DNA of 64,000 nucleotides from Juglans regia (Eukaryota; Streptophyta; Magnoliopsida; Fagales; Juglandaceae). The DNA lies in the NCBI RefSeq assembly GCF_001411555.2, contig NC_049907.1:39175482-39239481 (forward strand), read 5' to 3'. The first letter of the stretch is position 1. The number at the start of each line of letters is the position of its first letter. The position numbers and the translations under genes were made by a program. This document shows positions 44,158-57,149 of this stretch, in pieces. The notes beneath the pieces were generated by a model. That model saw nothing but the letters and a program-made list of their open reading frames with translations, did no database searches and was not told the origin of the DNA.

Positions 44158-45287
44158 GAATGGTCAATGGTGTATTGTTTTTCTTATTTGGGCAAACGGA
44201 GTGGAGGATTTGAACCCGAATCTCACCCCATTTTTAAAATATTCAAAATATTGGGTGTCGGTTTGTCACTTTGTCTCTCTGTCAGCACCCACCAACTAAC
44301 TAGTGGCAACTACTTAAAATAGCAAACTCCAAAGAAAAATATAATTAAATTTTATATTATTCTAATATTAATTCCGCATGAACAGTAAGTCTTGTTTAAG
44401 TTAGCACCATCCCCACTTACACAAATACTTTCTTGGCCTCATTTGCATAATTACATTTTTGTCCTCTAATTCATCATTAATATTTTCAATCATTCTAATA
44501 GTAATTAGAATATAATAATAACAATGAACTTACAAATAATCTAAATTGAAGATTTTAGTTTATTGAACTTTTGTGGAAGAAATTAACAATTTATAATTTT
44601 TTATATTTCTTACTATTTAAAAATAATAGTATTTTTTGTATATAATATTATCTGAAAAAATGACAATTATCTTCATATTATTTTTCATAGTAATTTATAA
44701 AAATAAATTATAATCATTGACTAATAACATTTTCATTTTACAAAATACAATTGTTATTTTTAGGTCCCAATTTTTGCATTAGTTTATAATTGGTATTTAT
44801 TTGATCATATTCACTATTTTATTTTTTGTGGTAACACATTTTATATTAATCTATTTGTAATGTATTTTTTAAATTATTACTAAAAGAATTAATAACACTT
44901 TTTATCTTTTAAAAAATTATTTTTAAAAGAACATGCTTTTCTTTTCTAAGATCAATATTGCAATTCCAATTTGAAAAGAATAATAATATTATATTTAAGT
45001 TCAGAACCGAGAATATTGTATTTAAATTTAACGAATAATATTTTATTACAATAGGATATCATTTTAAAAAAATAATTTTCTTCGTATTATTTCTCATAAT
45101 AACGAGTCATATTAAATAACACTTTTTAAAGTAATATTATTTTCATTTGAAAAGATAAAAATTGTACTTTTTTTAATTTTCAAGTGAATAGTCTATTTTT
45201 ACATTTTATCATTCCAATAAAAATAATATCCAGTAGTTTTCTTAAATAATTAAAATTAATAATATTTTTTTCTTTCATTTATAAGAA

Positions 45288-45320
45288 CAACAACAATAAC
45301 AATAATAATAATAATAATAA

Positions 45321-45355
<35 letters not shown>
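45288..45355. repeat. (AAT)n / (TTA)n compound microsatellite, self-complementary
   Basis: About nine AAT-type units run directly into about ten ATT-type units, so the two halves can pair with each other. Confidence 0.9.
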
Positions 45356-45358
<3 letters not shown>

Positions 45359-45639
45359 CATGTCTAATTGGTTTTATAACTGGTAAAGCAATGGATGTCC
45401 TATTATAATTTCAATATAATGAGTTTTAAATATTTGATTTATCTGTTCAATAATTTTATATTTTTTGTTTCCTTAATTTTTTTCAAGTATAATAAAAATC
45501 ATTTGTAAAATTTTCTGAATAGATTTATGATTATTTTTATATTTATCATTTCCGTGTTGTTCTAATTGATGTACATCTTAAAATTCATATCTACCATATA
45601 TAAAATGCAGTAACACTTTCAACAGGCGTAAGCAAATTA

Positions 45640-45642
<3 letters not shown>

Positions 45643-45681
<39 letters not shown>
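45643..45681. repeat. (TA)n microsatellite
   Basis: About 19 TA units between two copies of AGCAAATTATCTAA. Confidence 0.92.
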
Positions 45682-45682
<1 letters not shown>

Positions 45683-46869
45683 CAAATTATCTAATATATA
45701 TAAATATATATTAAATTTAACTTTGGTTTGTGAAGCAGCTTGTCATTTTCGTATCTTCATTGACAAATACAAAATTAACCAGCTCATTAAAAAAAATATG
45801 GGAAAAAAGTGCTTGCAACGTTGTCGTGCTCTTTTGATAAACCTAATTAAAAAATTATTAGGTTTAAAAAAAAAATAGAGTCTATTATTAAAAAATTATT
45901 TTTTTATGTGAATCTCATATTTATTTATTTTTTTAAAAATAATTACACAATACTTATACATTTACGATTACAACTATCATTTTTTTTAATTCAAAACTTA
46001 ACATTTTTATCACTTAATAGGATAAGGTTGAGTTTGGCAGCGCTCGCTAAGAGAAAACACCAACATTTTATATACATTATATAAATTACTATTTATCTTA
46101 AATGTTTAAACTGATTGAAGAAAATAAATTTAATCATTTAAATTATGTTACGCTAGATTCTACCTCATGGTGAAATACTGTATTTAGCCATCGTTTATTT
46201 CAAAACTTAAATGAATAAAAGAAGGTGAATTTAGTTTTTTAGACTATATTATAAAAAGATTTACATTAGGAGATATGATTAAAGTTAGGCACTAAATTAT
46301 ATGTCGGCATTGGTAGTAGAGTGGTAGGTCAACGAACACCCAAAAAAAGCACAAAAATAAAAGACATTTATGGGGGACGTGCGAGAGGACAGGGGTATAC
46401 TTTTGTACAAGTGCATTGAATAACGAAAAGGGTGGTGCTACTCGGTGTGATTATTGAAGTAAATCTGACTCAGAGATTGCTCCACTTCCATTTGTCCTTA
46501 TCCCCATCCCTTTCTCCACCCATTTCTTCCAAACAAAAAAAAAAACATCCAATGCCAATGCGTTTTGCCTTTATACTCTTTTTATTTTTATTTGTTGTCT
46601 GATATGAAAGTGTGGATCGTGATTTTTAAAAATTTTATGATATAAATGTTTTTCACAATTTAAAATAAATAAATAATTCTACTATATTAAAAATTAACTA
46701 GAACAACATTCTCTCTCTCTCTGATTTTCCCGCGCTTCAAATTCGCTAAAATTTGAATCTATTTGTAGCTTTCTCTTTAGTATGTCATTGCTATAACTAT
46801 AAGATAGAAATTAGTTTTTATGATGCACTGATTTTGGATGGTTTCATTTGTAAATGCCAAGGTATCCTT

Positions 46870-47675
46870 TAGGCTAAAGAATTCTCGGTTCAGACCGAAA
46901 AATTGACCGGATCGAAAATGTGTATGGTCGATTTTGGTCTACCACTTGTGGGATTGAAGAGGCTAGGTTCGGTCTTAGGATATATGATTTTTTTATCAGA
47001 TCGAACCGAAATTGACCGAATTAGTATATATATATATATATTTTTTAAATTATATATATATTTTTATATATAATATATTATTTTATATAATAGTTGTATA
47101 AGTTAATCATGTAATTTTCATTTAATCTATTATTATTGAACATATAAAATGTTAAATAATATATTATATCAATTAATAATGTATCATAAATTATATGATA
47201 ATATATGTAGATACATAATACATTCATACATAGTCTACTATTTACACTTAATTAAATTAATTAGACAATTTTTTTAAATACTTAAGTTGCAAGTAAGTAT
47301 GAATAATCTATATACAATTAAATTATTTGATATTCATTAACCATATATAAAATGTATGACATTATTGATAATTATGTATACTAAAGTCTAAGTTAGTAAG
47401 CTATCAAAATTATAAATATAATTATAGTTAAATATATTTTTAATGAGTTAGTTACACAATACACATTAACATTTAACTTCATTTTAATTTAATAATTTAA
47501 ATAATTATTTTATTAATTTATTTACAAAAAAAAAAAAGATGAAACAAAATAATTGGGTCGGACCGGACTAGACCAATAACTATTGTTCCAATTCCTAAGG
47601 GTGTTTGGTCCAATCCAAGGTGAGAAAATTCTAGACCGAAAACCTCCTGCGGACTGGCCGAATTCACCCCTAATC
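46870..47675 (-). mobile_element. hAT-like non-autonomous element
   Basis: The right end, GAATTCACCCCTAA, is on the minus strand TTAGGGGTGAATTC, a typical hAT terminus. Subterminal regions carry CGGTCC and GGACCGG words in both orientations (TCGGTTCAGACCG, GGGTCGGACCGGACTAGACC). The core is TA-rich. The left end is degenerate (TTTAGGCTAAAGAATTC). ATCCTTTAG and ATCCTTAG at the two sides may be the target duplication. It is related in reverse orientation to 56150-57145. Confidence 0.65.
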
Positions 47676-49679
47676 CTTAGAGAGAAGGTTTTTATGAATT
47701 TGTGGATTTTGGTTTTCAATGTTAGTGCCAAGAGTTTTTAGTTAGTTGTAATCGCAGTATTCCTTCTACATAATTGAGAATGCATTAGTAAATCACGGAG
47801 TGCTTCCTCTTTACCTAAAAGATAATAATAAATAAATAAATAAAACCTCGGATCACCAGATTTGGGTTAGGATATATTTATTAATTAAGCAGTGTAGGAA
47901 ACTGTGCCCAACAGGTGGAAGCCCAAACCTAGCTGAGTTCACTATGTCTGTTGGGCGTTGAGCTAGCCCACGAACTGTTGAGTTGATGGGCATCCATCCA
48001 GCCTCCAACTCGAAATGTTGTGTAATTAGTCCCGTCAATTTCCAATTAGTGATAAAAGATTTTTTTTTTTTTAAATTCCTTTTATTTGATCTAAGATAAA
48101 TACAATTATTTATTTAATTCAATAGATGGGCCTTAGAAAGGATAGCCCTCCCATACGCTTTCAAACGCAGTCCTGTCTCTCCATATTCGGTGGCCCTCAC
48201 GCGTCACCGAGGAACCCTCTATCGACACCACGCTCGGTTGCTGTGGAACCGCTGGCTCCGGATCTTCCAAGTCTGACCGTCGGCTTTCCTCCCAGCGTGA
48301 ACAATTATGCACGAAACAATGCCGACCATTGTGTACTGTTCATCCGTTTTGTTTTTTTGTACTGTCTTTTGTTTCGTTTCTATGTTGTTGTCCATTTCAG
48401 TATTTTGTAGTTTGTCTTGTTTCTAATGTTGGTATTGCTTTTGTTTGACCCGAGTGAGGTTTAGGCCTTTAGATCGGACGTAATCCGGGGCAAGGCTTTC
48501 GAGAGTGTTGGGCGATACTACGGCCGGTGGTTATACGGCCGGGCTGTTGTGGTCTGTATGTACACTGGGTGCTCGTTCCACCAGAGCTCGAAATGACGAT
48601 GCTTGCGGTGGGCGTGTCGTCTGAGGTCTCACCAGAGCTTGTGGTCTTGTAGTTGTTAATGTGGTTTTTTGATAGTTGTTTGTTAGTTTAGTTATAATAA
48701 AATAGGAATAGGCTTTGGATTTGATGTCTATAGCAGTATCCCGTACTCCTCTTCCCTGGGAGGATAGAGTGGACCTTTAAGTTCTGTTTTTACAGAGCAC
48801 TTTCTTTGTTCCGAGAGAGTTTGATTAGAAGTTAAGACAATGTCCGCCGCAAATGTATTTGTGTGTGGGGAAGCTACAGTACTGTTGAGTTAGTTGGCTT
48901 AAAACTGAATTTTCTGTGTATTGAAATTTCTTGTATTGATAAGTCATATTTGTAACTTTGTTTTATTAATGAAATGAGTATGTTTCATTCAAAAAAAATA
49001 TTCGATGCACGTACCGTTTACTTTACATCACATTACAAAATAATAAACGATGCTAAATATTCTGGCACTATATTAACATGTTTTATCAATTAGAATATGA
49101 AAGAATTTACACAACTTTTTATTATTTATATAATTTTTACAAAACCATACTTTTTTAATTTTAATTTTTATAAAAAATTTAATATATGAATATTAAATAG
49201 AATAATTGAATTAGTTTAAAAAAAATAAACCAAAAAAAGAAATTAAAAATTTTTAAAAATATGGTGTGTGAAAATTGGAAGGTTGCGTATCATTCATCTT
49301 AGAATTTATAACTTTGCTTGACCCTACAATCACATGATTCATCAAAACATCTTACCTAAAAAAAGGAAAAAAAAAAAAGAAAAAAACACCTGGGTCTTGA
49401 CTCTTGACTAAGCTTGCATACACGTATTGTCTTTGGTTTTGGACCAGAACTTTTCGGTTAGCCTTGCACTCAATTTTGTCTCCCAGGTATTGACCATGCA
49501 CAAAAAAGCATAGGGGATATTAATTTTGTAGCTTTTTAGAGAAGTGCTTGTGACGTTCGTAACAGACTGTTACTAACAGTGATAGTTTGTTTCATGTCAT
49601 CTCCGTTAATGTCTATCTAGTCATCGTGGAAGTGTACGTAGACGTAGTTAGGGACTGATGTTGAAACCTTTACTCGTTT
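47676..49679. other. Intergenic DNA with one retroposon-like block
   Basis: Apart from 48126-48998 nothing coding was seen. A run of T lies at 48060-48072. Confidence 0.4.
48126..48998 (+). mobile_element. Probable LINE-derived retroposon 3' part
   Basis: A block richer in GC than its flanks ends TTATTAATGAAATGAGTATG, then TTTCATTC and A8, as plant LINE tails do. It has no RT motif and no long frame, and no target duplication was found. The 5' limit is set only by the change in composition. Confidence 0.45.
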
Positions 49680-50850
49680 GTTGATGAGTTTGAGATTAAG
49701 ATTAAAAATTAAAATAAAATATTATTAAAAAATATTTTTAATATTATTTTTATTTTAAAATTTAAAAAATTTAAATTATTTATTTTATTTTATATATAAA
49801 TGTAAAAAAATTATAATAATAAAATAAGATAAACTTTTCAAAATTTTCAATATTTTAAATTTTAATCTTAAAAACAAATCAGGTCAAATCAATAACTGTC
49901 GTGTCTTCTGCCCTCTTTTGAAGATGATCATCCTAGCCATTTCAAAATATTTAGGGTTCGTTTGGTTAGTTAAATACTCTCAACTCATCTCAACTCATCA
50001 TTACAATTTTTTTAAATTTTAACATAAAATATAATAAACAATTCAACTTTTTCAAATCTCAAAATAATAATAATATTAAAAAATAATATTCTAACAATAT
50101 TTTATCATCTCAACTCAACTCAACTCAACTCACTTCAACATCCAAACACAACCTAAAGATAGGATATTTAGGATATGTTTAAATACGAAATTCATTTTAA
50201 TTTATCTCAAATAAATTATTAATAATATTCATTATTTTCTAAAATTTTTATAAAACATTAAATATATTTAAACCTATTTCATATATTTAAACACATCTCA
50301 ATAGAATTAATAAAATATTATTATTTACAGATAAACTCAAATTATTTAAAATTATCTTAACATCTAAACATACGTTTCATTGGATGGATACCTTTTTTTG
50401 AAACAAATTTTTTGATACTTAGGCTTTGTTTGAATAGTGAGATGAAATAAGATAGTTTTAGATAAAAGTTAAAAGTTAAATATTATTTTTTAATATTATT
50501 ATTGTTTTAAAATTTAAAAAAGTTAAATTGTTTATTATATTTTGTGTAAAAATTTAAAAAAATTGTAAACAACATTATTTTTGATTAAAAAAGTTATAAT
50601 TTTTTAACTTTCATCTCAACTTGTCTTATCTAAAATTTCAATTTAAACAACACGATCTCGTTTATTTTTATAGATAATATAAGATGAGATGAGTTGATAT
50701 TAAAATTAAAAATTAAATAAAATATTATCAAAATATATTTTTTTAATATTATTTTTATTTTAAAATTTTAAAAAATTAGAATTGATTATTTTAATTTATA
50801 GGAAGATTTATAAAAATTATAATGTTAAAATGAGATAATTAAATTCGACG
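49680..50850. repeat. Cluster of at least five MITE-like copies
   Basis: Copies lie at about 49680-49870, 49950-50157, 50160-50395, 50421-50657 and 50660-50845. The best one, 49950-50157, has inverted ends TTTAGGGTTCGTTTGG and CCAAACACAACCTAAA, with CTCAACTCATCTCAACTCAT inside. Cores are almost pure A+T. Confidence 0.75.
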
Positions 50851-50869
50851 CTTCTCTAATTTTTACAAG

Positions 50870-51135
50870 ACAGAGATGTGAAATAGGGTAACTGAAAACC
50901 ACTGAGACGCAGACAAGACGGACGGGCGATTTGCTGAATGGTCCAAATCAGAAGGACAGAGTGAGACGGTGGAGATGAAGCCACGTGGCGAGAGGCGGGC
51001 CTGGGATCCCGCCATTGACCGGACCGAGCGGTGGTGTGTCTCTCTGTTAGGCCGACATGAATGACGGGCCAGCACGTGCGATGTGCAGGCTGGCTCCTGT
51101 GGGGCCAATTGAAAAGACCTCCTCCTCCTCTCACA
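50870..51135. other. GC-rich patch with G-boxes
   Basis: A sharp rise in GC within AT-rich MITE DNA. CACGTG occurs at 50982-50987 (as CCACGTGG) and 51073-51078. Short frames on both strands have no homology I recognise. It could be a decayed promoter or gene piece. Confidence 0.4.
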
Positions 51136-51624
51136 CGTCCTGTCTGTCCCTCTTCCTAGTGACCCAATTACTAATAAGGAACTTTGAGTGCGCTATTCTC
51201 GTACCTTTGTGGTACTGTTTCTTCACATTATTACCATTATTATTTTTTTTATTTTACAGATTCTTTATGTACGTAAAAAGTAACTGAAAATGATTGCCCC
51301 TCCACGAAACCACTGCTGTATTTCAACGTAAATTTAAATGAATAATGTGTTTTTTTATATGTTTTTTTAAAGTTATTTTTTATATAAATTTTTTTAAATA
51401 TTTTTCAAATATAAAAAAAGTTAGAATATTATTAAAAAACATTTTCTTATTTTTTTTAAAGTAATAATCCTTAAATAATTTCTTATACTTTTAATTTTGT
51501 TTCAGTTTATTTCATATATATTTTTTATATTATTTACTTCTTCATGTATCTATCTGTTACAAGAGATTTGATCAAAGACGGTGATAGGTACATCGCTCCC
51601 ATCTCTCGTTAGAGTTACGTCAGT

Positions 51625-51805
51625 TATAATTATTAAATGGAGTTGAGTTGAGATGATAAAATATTATTAGAATATTATTTTTTAATATTATTATTATTTT
51701 AAAATTTTAAAATTTTAAAAATTGAATTATTTATTATATTTTATATTAGAATTTTAAAAAATTATAATGATGAGTTGGGATGAGTTTATTAACCAAACGA
51801 AGCGT
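51625..51805. repeat. MITE-like copy, GAGATGAGATGA family
   Basis: GGAGTTGAGTTGAGATGATA, an AT core, then GAGTTGGGATGAGTTTATTA and ACCAAACGAAGCG at the end. Confidence 0.7.
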
Positions 51806-52155
51806 TAGTCTCTCTCTTTTTTTCTGTATTTTTTAATACTTTTAAATATTTTTAAAAAAAATAAAAAAATTACAACATTATTACAAAATACTTTTTTAAT
51901 CATTAAGTAAAAAGAAAAATAAAATAAAAAGTTTTAACAATAACATTTAACAATAACAATCAGATATGAGAGCATCATTTTTCTTTGATCAAATAACTTT
52001 ATTTTTATTTTTCTCTGAAATAAATATATAAGTATCCACTGCTTGGAAGAGGGAGAGCTGAATTTTTTATTTATTTTAAAAAAATGCAAACGTGCTCCGA
52101 GTACTTGAAAAGGTAAGACTAATGTTTTTAGACATCAAAAATCAAATCAATCGCG

Positions 52156-52185
52156 CTCTCTCTCTCTCTCTCTATATATATATAC
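52156..52185. repeat. (CT)n(TA)n microsatellite
   Basis: A CT run passes directly into a TA run. Confidence 0.9.
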
Positions 52186-53295
52186 ATGTATATATATTTA
52201 TTAGGATATATAAACTCTATGTTGAGTGTAAATTAGGGCAAAACAAAAGAGCAAGTGTGGACGTGCGATGCGGTTTTCTAGAAATAGGTGAAGATTGATA
52301 ATATATCCATGGTATTTGTGGAAGAGTAATGTTCAATGGACAATTGGATGTCAATTCTCTTTCTTGTAGGACCGACATGATAAGCCTATCCGATCGAGAT
52401 AATGTGGTAATTTGATCATGTACTTGGTAGGGCTATCAACTCACTCTATAGTATATCGATGTGAAGGTTTTCTTTCTTTCTTATTTTTAGTTTTTTCCAT
52501 CTCTCTGAGCACCTAGCATGACATATGAACAATATATAACTTCAAAAGGGACTATTCTTATTATTGATAAACGTAATGAACAGTAAAGATGTTGTTTTTT
52601 ATTCATTTTTATTATTGTTTATTTTACTATTTATAAACAGTAATGATGACCACTAATAAACAGTAAAAAAGTTTTTTTTTTGGTTTGGTTTTTTTGTTTC
52701 TTTTTAGATTAGTCGGTATGAATGTCAATGTGCGACGTAATACTACAATCGTGCGTGGAGAATAAGAGAGAGGAAGAAATGAAAAGTAGGGAAAAATATT
52801 AGTTTCTAAGTTTTAAATTCCAACCCTTCATCTTTAATCTATAGATTTAATCTAACGGTAGAAGTTTAAATATTGATTTAAACTATAACTAACATAAAAT
52901 AGATAATTAAAATATAAATATTCTATCATACACTTAAAATTAACTTCAATTTATAAAATACTATTTTTCATCATTAAATAAAAGATAAAGTTTTACTGAA
53001 CATTTTTAAGAGAATAATATTATATCATATACTAAAAATCAACTTTAATTTATAAAATACTAATTTTTCATCATTAAATAGATGATAAAATCTTACTGTA
53101 CATTTTTAAGAGAAAAAAATTATCTAATTAATTTAAATTTTTAATATAATTTAAATTTTATAATAAATGATGAATATAAATAAATAATAATTTTATTCTT
53201 ATATATTAGATTATTTTAATATTCAAAATTATACTTTATTTTTTTCTTTAATTTGACAGATATAACAAACGTGCTTTGCATGTTTACCACTGCTA

Positions 53296-53296
53296 G

Positions 53297-53325
<29 letters not shown>
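53296..53325. repeat. (TA)n microsatellite
   Basis: About 14 TA units. Confidence 0.9.
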
Positions 53326-53328
<3 letters not shown>

Positions 53329-54229
53329 TTAGGAGGGCATGATAGCCTCAATAAACAGTACCATATTATAATTTACTTAATACATGCGATAAATAAAAAC
53401 TCTAAAAGAAAATTTCTATTTAACAACTTTATAATACATACTTGTTGAGAGAAAAAAAATAAAAGAGCTATAATATTCAACAGATGTTTTGTATAGGAGT
53501 AATGAGTAAAATAACTCAATGATAAAATAATATTTAAGACTAATGTGTTAATCCGACCCCATATTATAACAAATTTTAAAGTTTCTTTTAAGGTATAACT
53601 ATCCCCTTACATATATAGGGAATAATTTCTTCTCCTTTATTTACTAATTCTCTCATAACTTAATTACCAAGAATTAATATTGTAAACCAAACCAAGATTT
53701 TAACCCTACACTAGATTATATACTGCCTTACCATGCACATTTTCTTAGAAAAAAATGAAATCTAATTATCTTTGGAGTTTAATAATTTGAAGCTCATAAA
53801 TTAATCAAAAGCTTGGATTACATGATATTCCGTGATGATCATCTTCAATATTGCGATATATGATTCCATTTTAGGATCATTGATTTTTAAACTGATCAAT
53901 ATATATCCATGGTTAATTCACAGAAGCTCAAGGGGTTTTATCTCTATCTAGCTAGCTAGGCGCAAACGCTGGTGTGCATGATGCTAGATTATGCATGCGT
54001 GCATGCCCGTTTGACCTAAAATGGGGAAGCTCAAGGTAATCTTTTTAATGGAACACTATAAATTAATCACCATTCCATTGGAGGAAGTCAACATGCATTT
54101 TCAATATGCTAAATTACTTGGAAAATTTGATAATATTATAAGAAAATGATAAATTGCATTCCGATTGAGTAGACCTGCAAGGAGATCCCCAACATTAATA
54201 TTAGCCACTTCCAATTTTTCTAAGCAAGC

Positions 54230-54231
<2 letters not shown>

Positions 54232-54264
<33 letters not shown>
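54232..54264. repeat. (TA)n microsatellite
   Basis: About 16 TA units. Confidence 0.9.
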
Positions 54265-54268
<4 letters not shown>

Positions 54269-54462
54269 CGTAACATGCAATTATTTCTGTGGGATTAGTG
54301 CTAAAAACTTAATTGGAATTATATGGTACGTACGCATGCGCCATCGATCGAGCTTGTATATTTCTCTGTGTAAGTACGTAGTACATGAATTTCATTGTTT
54401 ATTGAAGATGATTAAATTCTTGATCACGAAGCAAATATAACAACAAAACAAATTGAGCAGTG

Positions 54463-54484
54463 CTACATCTCTCGAGAGATGTAG
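54463..54484. repeat. 22-bp perfect palindrome
   Basis: CTACATCTCTC followed directly by its reverse complement GAGAGATGTAG. It is the left end of an AT-rich MITE-like block reaching about 54720. Confidence 0.85.
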
Positions 54485-56149
54485 TCCGAAAGTCTACCGA
54501 ATAGGTAAAAAATATTTTTTTATATTTTTTATTTATTTTATTTGATGTATTTTTTTAATCATCATAAATATTTATAAAAATAAAATAAAAAATTCACAAT
54601 ATTATTAAAAAATACTTCCTTAATCACTAAGTAAAAAAAAAAAGATTTCGAGACACATTTTCGAAACATTTAACATTTTTGAAACAAATTAACACAAATA
54701 GTTATAATCAGTACTATTCTTGTTGCTAGGAAGTATATGTTCAATGGGTGCTGGCCATTGCTGGGAGCTCCCACATAAGGCTTCCGCTAGTGTATTTTGA
54801 AATTTTTTTTTTTACATGTATTTTTTTAATAATTTTAAATATGTTTTTAAAAAATAAAAAATTTACAATTTCATTAACTAAAAATAAAAATAAAAAATCT
54901 CAACAGTTGCCCCACCGGAAAGAACATCATTTTCCATGTTCAATATCTTGTTTAGAATCTGGAGTACTGGAAGCAAACTGCATATGCTCCAAATTTTTAG
55001 AACAGTACTGGAGAATGGCATGCATGATGTCGAAAGAAATTTCCAAAGCATTTATTCTATAATTAGCTAGCGTACTCATTATATAAACTCTTCCGAATTA
55101 TCAAAAGGAACTAATAATTAATTACCTTCGATCTTTCTTTTATGGTTTTCTTTTGGCAGGAAGAAATTAATGAAGAATTAATTAGCAGCTAGCTAGCTAG
55201 CTTGCCTGAGCTGGTACTTCAAACCAAAATCATGTGAACTTTGTCTAATTAATGCATGGGAATCATGATAGTACTTAAAAGCATTATTGAATTAACACGA
55301 CCCAGAAAAACATTACTGAAAGCTTTATATAATATGGTTTATAATAAAAGGAAACCATAAATTCAATCGTCTCAGCTGGTACAGGACGCACTTGATGATC
55401 TCAACAAACTGGCCGAAAACTCTTCAACAAACTTAAGAACTCGTTGTGTTTGAAAGCATATATATGCGCGCATTTTAATATATACTAGCATAAGTACAAT
55501 ATTATTATGTATTAATTCATGATGCATTAATTTGTTTGTTTTGATTCTATGGCTAGAGGGTCGTTGCTGCGTCAAGATCATAAAAATGAAAGTTGACACA
55601 GGTGGTCACGTAAGCTAGCGGAGCGACAATATATTGGTACCGGCAAAACGCCTTGCAGTAGGAGGTGGTTGGAATCAGTTGGATTGCACTGTAGGGCTCA
55701 ACAATCTTGATTGTTAGATAAGCTAGCTGCGATGAAAGCTGGGGGAAGAGTGCGATCTAGAAAATGCATCGATCGATCTAAGGATTGATTTTTTTGTTGA
55801 TCAGTCAAACATTTTTCATTGACTCCGTTTTTTCATCCATCTTTACCAAACAAATCATGAAAGCCAGAAATTATGATTTTCCCACCAAAACAAACACAGC
55901 CTAAGAACATGTCGACCGTTTTAATTTACACTTGAATGCAGAACCCTAACGCCAACGCGGCCGAGCGGAATAAATCTATTTATAATTCGTCTCCTTTGGA
56001 CCGTCGGTTAATCCCTTATTATAATATCATTGCCCCAAACTTGCACTGAAAGGGACGCATAGGAAGTTTGATTGGGGGAGCCAAAGCTAACCTATTGATA
56101 TTCTTGACATTATTTTTATGGGAAATTAATGTGACACAAATTAAGGGTC
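54485..56149. other. Intergenic DNA
   Basis: No gene was seen. Two copies of a second AT-rich family (near 54520-54650 and 54790-54905) share words such as ACTTTTTTAATCATTAAGTA with 51890-51910. Confidence 0.4.
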
Positions 56150-57145
56150 TGGGTGTGATGGACCGAAATTTTTGGTCCATCATTTTTTTAAGATATGACT
56201 GAACATCCATAGAGACTGGACCAGACCGATAGCTATCGGTCCAATTCAGTCTGTTAGGTCTGGTCTAATTATTATTTTTATATTTTTTAAAATAAATTAA
56301 TAAAAAATCTATTTAAATCATTAAATTAAGTGAATTATTAATGTGGATTATGTAACTAACTCATTAAAATAATAATTAATTATAAATATATTAATGATGT
56401 TAATTGCTAATTTGTTACTAACTTAGAGTATGTCAATGTATTATGATAGTTAATGTATAATGAGCTATATTAAATTTTTTACATTTTGTATATGAAATAT
56501 AAATAATTGAATTATCCATGGTTTTCCGTTCATACATGCTTTATATTTACTTGCAACTTAGGTATTTTATAAAAAAATTATCTAATAACTTTAATTAGAT
56601 CATAGATGTAGATGTTAGTAATTAATTAATGGTGAATTGGTGATAGATTAGTTAATTGATATATACATTAGTTAATTACAATTTACAATAATATTTGTAA
56701 TTACTTTATATTTACTTACAACTTAGGTATTTTACAAAAAAATTATCTAATAACTTTAATTAGATCATAGATGCAGATGTTAGTAATTAGTTAATGGTGA
56801 ATTGGAGATAGATTAATTGATAATATACATTAGTTAATTAATAGAATATTAATTTGCAATTACATATTTAAAATTTTATATTGTTAATGGTGATAGGCTA
56901 GATGAAAATTATATAATTAATTATACAATTATTATATAAAATAATATATATAATATATTTAAAAATTAAAAATATATATTTTCCTATTCAGTCGGTCTAG
57001 CAAAACCCCACACCGAGACCGGATCGAAAATCGAAAAAATAGAATTTCTTGGACCGAGATCGCCTGGTCCCAACTTCGGTCCAGTCCAGTCCGGATAAAA
57101 CCGGTCGGTTTCTCCAGTCCAGACCGACCGGCTTACATTCCCAGT
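56150..57145 (+). mobile_element. hAT-like non-autonomous element with internal duplication
   Basis: The left end CTGGGTGTGATGGACCG and the right end CGGCTTACATTCCCAG form an imperfect inverted pair. Subterminal zones are full of GGTCC, CCGGTC and CCAGTCC words. The core shares TTTACTTGCAACTTAGGTAT with the reverse of 46870-47675. The exact ends and target duplication were not resolved. Confidence 0.6.
56539..56860. repeat. Tandem duplication, unit about 165 bp
   Basis: The segment beginning CTTTATATTTACTTGCAACT at 56539 recurs, with few changes, from 56704. Both contain ATTAGATCATAGATG and TTAATGGTGAATTGG. Confidence 0.85.
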
Positions 57146-57149
57146 AATG

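Larger units (their letters stand above)
44158..46865. other. AT-rich intergenic DNA
   Basis: No gene was seen. Microsatellites lie at 45288-45355 and 45643-45681. AGCAAATTATCTAATATATA occurs on both sides of the second one. Confidence 0.5.
51136..54460. other. AT-rich intergenic DNA
   Basis: No gene was seen. It contains MITE-like copies at 51625-51805 and 51830-51960 and microsatellites at 52156, 53296 and 54232. Confidence 0.45.

Noticed and set aside
48126..48410. 94-codon plus-strand frame as a gene
   Set aside because: It has no homology I recognise and sits in a retroposon-like block.
50856..51287. Frames on both strands in the GC-rich patch
   Set aside because: They are short and overlapping, with no motif; composition explains them.
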